Shown in pieces: positions 59,133 through 64,000 of a stretch of 64,000 bases of DNA. The position numbers and the translations under genes were made by a program. Under the pieces are notes generated by a model, which saw only the letters and a list, made by a program, of their open reading frames with translations, made no database searches and was not told the origin of the DNA. The number at the start of each line of letters is the position of its first letter. Positions within the stretch are counted from its first letter, which is position 1. Source of the stretch: Roseibium aggregatum (lineage in GTDB: Bacteria > Pseudomonadota > Alphaproteobacteria > Rhizobiales > Stappiaceae). The stretch covers positions 558,001 through 622,000 of the forward strand of contig NZ_JAEKJZ010000002.1 of assembly GCF_017309185.1 (NCBI RefSeq), read 5' to 3'.

Positions 59133-60173
59133 TCAGCCCCCTAACCCGTGAAACTCCGCAAGACGCGGCACGCCCACGGTGTGAATATCCAAGGCGCGCG
59201 CAGGCGCGTCGGTCCGCTTCCCGGCTCGAAGCTTCGCCGAACGGGCGCGCGGATTGCCGTCTGTCTCGGCGGCTCCCGCCTCAACTGCCTTGCGCGTCAG
59301 CATTTCGAACGTCGCCGGCGGCACCTCTTCCTCCGGCATGTGACGGGACCCGCCACCGCGGGTCCGGGTCCGGTCCTGAAAGAACCGCTTCACGATCCGG
59401 TCCTCCAGGGAATGAAAGCTCACCAGAACAAGCCGCCCGCCGGGCTTCAGGATGCGCTCCGCCGCGCCCAGCGCCTGCGCCGCCTGGTGCAGTTCGCCGT
59501 TCACATAGATCCGAAGCGCCTGGAACGTGCGCGTCGCCGGGTGGATCTGCGCCTTTTTCGGCGAGCGGCCGAGCACCTTTTCAATCAGATTCGCCAGATC
59601 GAGGGTGCGCGTGAACGGTTTTTCCTTGCGGGCGTTATCGATCGCATGGGCAACCGACGTCGCCCGCTTCTCCTCACCCAGGAGACCGATGATGCGGATA
59701 AGGTCCCGAACCGGCAGCTCATTGACCACATCCGCCGCGGACGGGCCCGACTGCTCCATCCGCATGTCGAGCGGCCCGTCGCGCAGAAAGGAAAAGCCGC
59801 GCTCCGCCTCGTCGAGCTGCATGGAGGACACGCCGAGATCGAGAACGACACCATCAACCGCATCAAACCCCTGACCCCGGGTATGATCCTCGAGATCGGC
59901 AAACCGGCCGGGCACCAGGATCAGGCGCCCCTGTGCCTCCGCGACCAGGTCCTGACCGCCGGCAATCGCATCCGGGTCCCGGTCGATGCCGATGACCGTG
60001 GCGCCATGTTCCAGAAGGGCACGGGAATAACCGCCGGCCCCGAATGTGCCGTCGATGACAATCGCGCCCCTTTCGGGCGCGAGCCATTCCAGAACCTCGG
60101 CCAGGAGAACCGGCACATGGCGCTCGGGTCCGCCAGCGGCAGAAGATGTCTTCCTGTCGCCGAGCGCCATCAT
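59133..60173 (-). CDS. rsmH: 16S rRNA (cytosine-1402-N4)-methyltransferase RsmH
   Basis: The 346-residue AdoMet enzyme methylates C1402 in the ribosomal P site. Landmarks are HVPVLLAEVLEWLAPERGAIVIDGTFGAGGYSRALLE, VIGIDRDPDAI, GVVLDLGVSSMQLDEAERGFSF, DGPLDMRMEQ, ATRTFQALRIYVNGEL and LVLVSFHSLEDRIVKRFF. I start at ATG 60173, overlapping the mraZ stop (ATGATG; the next ATG is at 60170), behind GGGAGAG. The long open frame to 60509 is the antisense-type read-through of mraZ in another frame and is not used. Confidence 0.96.
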   Translation of the reverse strand: MMALGDRKTSSAAGGPERHVPVLLAEVLEWLAPERGAIVIDGTFGAGGYSRALLEHGATVIGIDRDPDAIAGGQDLVAEAQGRLILVPGRFADLEDHTRGQGFDAVDGVVLDLGVSSMQLDEAERGFSFLRDGPLDMRMEQSGPSAADVVNELPVRDLIRIIGLLGEEKRATSVAHAIDNARKEKPFTRTLDLANLIEKVLGRSPKKAQIHPATRTFQALRIYVNGELHQAAQALGAAERILKPGGRLVLVSFHSLEDRIVKRFFQDRTRTRGGGSRHMPEEEVPPATFEMLTRKAVEAGAAETDGNPRARSAKLRAGKRTDAPARALDIHTVGVPRLAEFHGLGG

Positions 60174-60637
60174 ACCGGCTCTCCCTGAGAGGGTGCCGGG
60201 GCCTGCCCCGACAACATCGCGAGCGCGCGCTTCTGGGCCTCCGCGCTGTACTCGCGAAACTTTTCCGGCTCCCAGATCTGAAACTTGTACTTCAACCCGA
60301 CAAAGGTGACCTGATCGGTGATCCCGGTATGGTCGCGGATCATTTCGGAAATGGTCATGCGCCCATCCCCGTCGATCTTCGGGTTTTCGCTCTCGCCGAA
60401 AAGCGCAATCGCGAGTGCATCGTGATCCGGGGACAGTTTGATGAAGTTTTCCGAGCGCTTTTCGATCTCCGCAAGCAGCTCGTTGCCCCCCGCGTCGACG
60501 GCGGAACAATGGGACGACTTGATACAGTAAAGACCTTCAAAACCATCTCTCGCCAAAACCGCACGGAAGGGCGCCGGGATCGAAACGCGACCCTTGGCAT
60601 CCAGCCGGTTGGTAAAGTGAGAAACGAAACCGGCCAT
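60170..60637 (-). CDS. mraZ: Transcriptional regulator MraZ
   Basis: The 155-residue AbrB-like regulator heads the division cluster. It has two swapped-hairpin repeats: NRLDAKGRVSIPAPFRAVLAR near the N-terminus and KIDGDGRMTISEMIRDHTGI in the middle. This matches the DxxGRxxIPxxxR pattern of MraZ. E. coli MraZ binds repeats in its own promoter and represses the mra operon. Matching TGGGN boxes lie 163 bp upstream here. The stop codon overlaps the rsmH start. A C-terminal Ala/Pro tail (AQKRALAMLSGQAPAPSQGEPV) is variable. Confidence 0.95.
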   Translation of the reverse strand: MAGFVSHFTNRLDAKGRVSIPAPFRAVLARDGFEGLYCIKSSHCSAVDAGGNELLAEIEKRSENFIKLSPDHDALAIALFGESENPKIDGDGRMTISEMIRDHTGITDQVTFVGLKYKFQIWEPEKFREYSAEAQKRALAMLSGQAPAPSQGEPV

Positions 60638-60799
60638 AACCCCTCAAAACGGGTTTCACCCCGTGGAAATCCCCAAAAACCCCGAAAGAAAAGAAACGGC
60701 CGGCACTCCGCCAGGACATGCATTTTGCGAAAGCAGCTCCTGCCGAGCCGTCAAATCACTGTCCCGAGCCCTGCTGAAATGGGCCTGCACTCCCCTTTC

Positions 60800-60834
60800 T
60801 GGGTACATATGGGATACCATGGGAAATCATGGGC
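60800..60834. promoter_or_regulatory. MraZ-box array: four TGGGN repeats at exact 10-bp period
   Basis: TGGGT (60800-60804), TGGGA (60810-60814), TGGGA (60820-60824) and TGGGC (60830-60834) are direct repeats separated by 5-nt spacers. This is the spacing known for MraZ binding (TGGGN-N5). Degenerate TGGAA and TGGAT copies follow at 60841 and 60851, one base out of phase. The repeats read on the plus strand, opposite to mraZ transcription. They lie 163 bp upstream of the mraZ start codon. Confidence 0.8.
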
Positions 60835-61215
60835 GGTCAATGGAATCTCATGGATTCCAGCTCGATTTGATCGCGCACGACCCCGTCGAACGACCTTAGT
60901 CGCAACATGCTTAATGAAGCCTTGACAGAAAAGAAGAATCGGATTCGCAGGTTTACGGAGGTTTGCGAATGAAACCGGCCGGCAGGCGGCAAATTTTGCC
61001 GGGCTGCAATGACTTGTGGAGAACGAAAACGCCCTGCGACTGCGCGGCGTTGAAAGAACCAGATCCGGCCCTTTCATGATTTCGGCACGGCCACGTTACG
61101 CGGAGCCGGGAGACCGACAATGTCCGGCAGATCCTGCGAAGCGACGCTTCGACCGGCCCAGGTCTTGCCGGTGAAAGCAAAGCCCCGACACCTCAGTGTC
61201 TTGCCGAAGGGTTCC
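60835..61215. other. Intergenic stretch between the dcw cluster and tssBC
   Basis: I see no gene I can support in these 381 bp. TTAA-N7-TTGAC at 60911-60926 is one mismatch from the CtrA consensus. An open frame on the minus strand (61074-61200) reads like coding sequence but has no usable start codon. Any dcw promoter should lie downstream of the MraZ boxes, between 60640 and 60800, where TTGACG occurs on the minus strand without a clear -10. Confidence 0.5.
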
Positions 61216-63027
61216 TTACGCTGCGCCCCCAACCTCGGGAATGAAGGTTTTGAATTGCACTGCCTCCTCGAACTTCGGCAGCATGAAGTGAGGCAAGACA
61301 GTCACCTCGACACACAGCGGATACGGACCACCCGGCACTTCCGACAATCGGACATGCCCGGTCCGCAGGGGATATTCAGCATTTGTCTCTCGGGGGGCCG
61401 TATCGTCCAAAAGCACATACTGCGAGATCCATGTCTCGACATGAGGCTGCGTGGACTCAAGCGTTTCCGATGCCGCCAGGCATTCCCGGACGACAAGATG
61501 CGCGCATTGGGCTATCCGCGAGGCCGTCAGAATCCTGGGCAACGTCACTTGAGCAGCCTTCGGGTCTGCGCTGGCGTTCGCTGAAAACGCTAACTTCTCA
61601 CTCCCCTTTACGGTTGACGCCGTAACAATACCTGCAGAGTCCAGGGCCTGTGCGTTCTCGGGTGAGAACGGCACCTCGAGCGCTTCGTTTCGGCCAGAGC
61701 CCACGGCATTCAAACGCGGAACATTTTCCAGTAAGCCTCCATTCTCCAGCCCCGAGATCGCGGCCGGCCAGCCAAAATTTGTCACGGCCCGGGAAATTCG
61801 TTCGCCTATATGCCAGACCGGGCTCCCCCAAAGGTACGTCGCCGGTGGGCCGTCGGCGGAGACATCTTCCTCAAATCCCACCACCTCGCTCTGAAGCGTT
61901 TTCGCCCCATAGGGCAAACGCAACAAGAGGCGCGGGGCGCACAAATGAACGAAGTCCGCGCCCGGATTTGCGCGAAACGCCTTCCAAAGCCGTTTTTCCC
62001 GGTCATCAAGCGGTGTTTCGGGAAATGTCACGGCCAAGGCGGACAGGAAGGGGCAAACCGCTTCCGCCGCAATCGTACGGATATCTTCGAGCAGTTCGAG
62101 GTCTTGCTCGTTTATCTTGAATTCATAGCACCCGATCAGTACGGAGAAGGGATCCGTGTTCCCGAACCGATAGATCTTCGACTTCACCAGGCTATACAAG
62201 GCACTTTTCGAAGGCTCCTTTGCAGCCGCGAAATCTTCTTGAAGCTCTTTTTTCGAGACATCCAGAACGCGAATTTTAAGGCGCGGCCCGGTATCCGCAT
62301 TTGCCACCAGGAACCAGAGCCCCCGCCACACCGCTTCCTGAGCCTGAAACGCCGGATGACGCAAGATGGCATTCAGGTCGGGACTTAGGCCAGCGTACAG
62401 CTCGTCCATCCGCGCCAGAATGTCTTTGTAGGGATCAACCGTTGCGGGCTCCAATGACAGAAGCGCGTCAGTCAGGGCCGAAAGATTTTCTTCAGGTACA
62501 TCTCCCGCAGCCGCCAAAAAGCCTTTCTCCAGAACGCGATCCAGCATCGGGCCGGATCCGGCTTGAATATCAGTCATAAGACTTTGTTTTTGAGGCAGGT
62601 CCTTGGCAAGATTGATCAGAAAACCGGTAAATGCGTCATTGCCGTCAAGATGAGATAAAAGCCTTCCGAGGTTTTGAGCGCGCCGATGCCCATCGGCCAA
62701 TTCCGGCACTTGTGCGATCAGATGGATCGGACTGAACTCCGACAAGCGCGAAAAACTGAGCTTGACTTCCCGACCGCTGGCCAGAGGCACACGTACACTC
62801 GGCGCCACCTCAGCCATGACCGCATCGAAGTTGCCACGATCGATCTCGACAAAGGCACGCTGCCCAACGGGCGGCCGATGCTCCGAAGACTGAGTTAAAT
62901 CCGCAAGAACACCAATGACGTAAGGGATTTCCTTTTTGAGGATCGCCCCGTCCTCTTCAACCTCACGCGAAAGGTGGACCCTCGGTGGAGCGATCCGGGA
63001 CAGCTTGTTCTGAATACTGATAGACAC
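61216..63027 (-). CDS. tssBC: Fused type VI secretion sheath protein TssB-TssC (VipA-VipB)
   Basis: A single 603-residue protein joins both subunits of the contractile sheath. Residues 1 to about 150 match TssB: NKLSRIAPPRVHLSREVE, ILKKEIPYVIGVLADLT, FVEIDRGNFDAVMAEVAPS and LSEFSPIHLIAQVPEL. From about 155 to the end it matches TssC: LSPDLNAILRHPAFQAQEAV, WRGLWFLVANADTG, LKIRVLDVSKKELQEDF, DPFSVLIGCYEFKINEQDLELLED, ATYLWGSPVWHIGERISRA and LPRILTASRIAQCAHLVVREC. TssB and TssC are normally separate genes. I prefer GTG 63027, which follows GGAG with 6-nt spacing and gives a normal TssB N-terminus; TTG 63057 would add ten residues. GC content appears lower than in the dcw genes. Confidence 0.9.
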   Translation of the reverse strand: MSISIQNKLSRIAPPRVHLSREVEEDGAILKKEIPYVIGVLADLTQSSEHRPPVGQRAFVEIDRGNFDAVMAEVAPSVRVPLASGREVKLSFSRLSEFSPIHLIAQVPELADGHRRAQNLGRLLSHLDGNDAFTGFLINLAKDLPQKQSLMTDIQAGSGPMLDRVLEKGFLAAAGDVPEENLSALTDALLSLEPATVDPYKDILARMDELYAGLSPDLNAILRHPAFQAQEAVWRGLWFLVANADTGPRLKIRVLDVSKKELQEDFAAAKEPSKSALYSLVKSKIYRFGNTDPFSVLIGCYEFKINEQDLELLEDIRTIAAEAVCPFLSALAVTFPETPLDDREKRLWKAFRANPGADFVHLCAPRLLLRLPYGAKTLQSEVVGFEEDVSADGPPATYLWGSPVWHIGERISRAVTNFGWPAAISGLENGGLLENVPRLNAVGSGRNEALEVPFSPENAQALDSAGIVTASTVKGSEKLAFSANASADPKAAQVTLPRILTASRIAQCAHLVVRECLAASETLESTQPHVETWISQYVLLDDTAPRETNAEYPLRTGHVRLSEVPGGPYPLCVEVTVLPHFMLPKFEEAVQFKTFIPEVGGAA

Positions 63028-63199
63028 GGCAAACTCCAAACGTCTGGAAAGATTCAAGAAACATGCATTCGGACCAACAATGCTGAAACATGTTCCCCCA
63101 CTTCTCCTAGCAGGAAGCCCAAGTCGATCGCTTTCCTTTCAGCCGCATTTGATCGCCGGCACGAAACCGGTAGACGAATTGGTTCGTGTTCGTTCTAGC
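63028..63199. other. Short intergenic stretch upstream of tssBC
   Basis: These 172 bp separate the last upstream gene from tssBC and are AT-rich relative to the flanks. They contain the tssBC ribosome-binding site (GGAG at about 63034-63037 on the minus strand). No terminator or clear promoter is evident, so co-transcription from the upstream gene remains possible. Confidence 0.5.
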
Positions 63200-64000
63200 T
63201 TACATCAGCGTGTCGGTATTGTTCCGGGTCTTCACCTGAGCGGCGTCACCTCTTTTCTTTTTGGCTCGGACCAGGATTTTGCGGCCGACGGGCTTGATTT
63301 GCCGGCCTGAAGGCCTGAGGTCGCGAAAATCCAACATGTCTTCTTCCGGATTTAAGGAGAGAGCGACAAACTCACGACCCCAGTCCTGAAATTTCCGGCT
63401 CGTATCAAGGTCCGCCCCAGAGACGTCATCGTCCTTTGCCTCGGGGGCACTCGATGACGTAGCGGCACCAGGCACCCCCTCGATCTCCGCCGCCTCAGTG
63501 GTTCCTGTTTCCGAGGCCGCTTCCTGTCTGCTATGATCCCGGTCCGTCTTTGCCGGCGCACCACCGGGCCCTTTTGGTGTCAAAAGTCTTTTGGTCGAGA
63601 CGAGATAGACATCATCCGGATCCAATCCGAACGCATCCGCAAGGTTGTCAGCCAGAACCTGATCCCATCGGAATTCCATATTTCGTGCAACGAGATCGGC
63701 CTTGGTCACACCGGAAAAGATGAATTTCTGCCCACTCGGCAACGACCTGATCTCCATACCGCCCGGCGTGTCTTCAACGCGAGTGAAGCGCCCTCCGAAA
63801 TAGAGAAAGCTGATTTTTTGCGTGAGCGGGTCGAAATCCTCAATGATCTGCGTGACACCATATTCATGCGACCGGATATAGACCGTGTCGGTCTTCCGGG
63901 GCCCCAGCCCCTTCTCCCAGGAAAGAATTCCGCCGATATCCAGACGCAAATGCTTGTGACTCACATGCCCGAAGTTCTCGGCCGACAGGTCCGACAAAAG
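63200..64000 (-). CDS. Protein of unknown function with RTX-associated beta-type module (5' end outside window)
   Basis: At least 266 codons are present and the frame remains open at the right edge; the TTG at 63997 is probably internal. A module at about residues 43-110 (VTQIIEDFDPLTQKISFLYFG, VEDTPGGMEIRSLPSGQKFIFSGVTKADL) resembles the beta-strand unit often found in secreted RTX-type and glycan-active enzymes (FxPxxDxIDF then GQxxxLxGVxxxDL). A Ser/Ala/Glu-rich linker of about 55 residues follows, then a second, weaker copy (FVALSLNPEEDMLDFRDL) and a basic C-terminus (KKKRGDAAQVK). It is 172 bp upstream of tssBC. Cargo, adhesin or structural role is unresolved. Confidence 0.6.
   Translation of the reverse strand, partial: LLSDLSAENFGHVSHKHLRLDIGGILSWEKGLGPRKTDTVYIRSHEYGVTQIIEDFDPLTQKISFLYFGGRFTRVEDTPGGMEIRSLPSGQKFIFSGVTKADLVARNMEFRWDQVLADNLADAFGLDPDDVYLVSTKRLLTPKGPGGAPAKTDRDHSRQEAASETGTTEAAEIEGVPGAATSSSAPEAKDDDVSGADLDTSRKFQDWGREFVALSLNPEEDMLDFRDLRPSGRQIKPVGRKILVRAKKKRGDAAQVKTRNNTDTLM

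Noticed and set aside
60911-60926. Second CtrA-like box TTAA-N7-TTGAC
   Set aside because: One mismatch in the conserved half-site and ambiguous position relative to the mraZ promoter.
60638-61215. Expected RNase P RNA gene near mraZ
   Set aside because: Searched by eye on both strands for the conserved RNase P core; no match seen.

Overview
The window looks like about 64 kb of chromosome from an alphaproteobacterium of the Hyphomicrobiales (Rhizobiales) type; a Stappiaceae/Roseibium-like organism is my best guess, by inference only. The supporting signs are a circularly permuted two-piece tmRNA gene, an alpha-type SspB, a rhizobial-order division and cell-wall (dcw) cluster with ftsQAZ-lpxC-bamD-recN-ligA downstream, a CtrA consensus box, DUF1127 and DUF4169 proteins, and high-GC coding sequence. 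I see no tRNA, rRNA, CRISPR array or transposase.

Layout. Positions 1-2159: end of a serine hydrolase and a periplasmic multicopper oxidase. 2162-4790: thyA, the tmRNA gene ssrA and its ClpXP adaptor gene sspB, followed by two small co-directional genes. 4805-13798: a self-contained carbohydrate/polyol locus. A binding-protein ABC transporter, an SDR dehydrogenase and a BtpA/SgcQ-family protein lie on the minus strand, divergent from a DeoR-type regulator, an FGGY kinase and an HAD phosphatase. 13934-31187: housekeeping and envelope genes: a giant AsmA-like protein with a probable CUG start, FAD-linked D-lactate dehydrogenase, thioesterase, CLC protein, Xaa-Pro aminopeptidase, PrmA, an OmpR/EnvZ-type pair, a repeat-containing acidic protein behind a perfect CtrA box, and a UvrD/PcrA helicase. 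31188-32156: three copies of a structured 113-123 bp repeat, two of which bracket a lone GIY-YIG nuclease gene. 32213-34478: a chemoreceptor and a secreted Cache-domain protein, followed by an AT-rich stretch. 35033-60637: ligA, recN, bamD, lpxC and the whole dcw cluster, all on the minus strand, headed by mraZ with an array of four TGGGN boxes at exact 10-bp spacing. 61216-64000: a gene whose single product carries both type VI secretion sheath subunits (TssB then TssC), plus the 3' part of an upstream gene of unknown function that runs off the window.

How the parts work together. tmRNA tags stalled nascent chains with ANDNYAMDNAVAA, and the SspB encoded next to it would deliver them to ClpXP. 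The dcw block makes UDP-MurNAc-pentapeptide (MurB-F, Ddl), lipid I and II (MraY, MurG) and the divisome (FtsL, I, W, Q, A, Z). LpxC (lipid A) and BamD (outer-membrane proteins) extend the same theme to the outer membrane.

The least conventional material is the TssB-TssC fusion at the right end and the GIY-YIG gene bracketed by structured repeats at 31.3-32.1 kb. All identifications come from reading the sequence and recalled family motifs; no database search was run.
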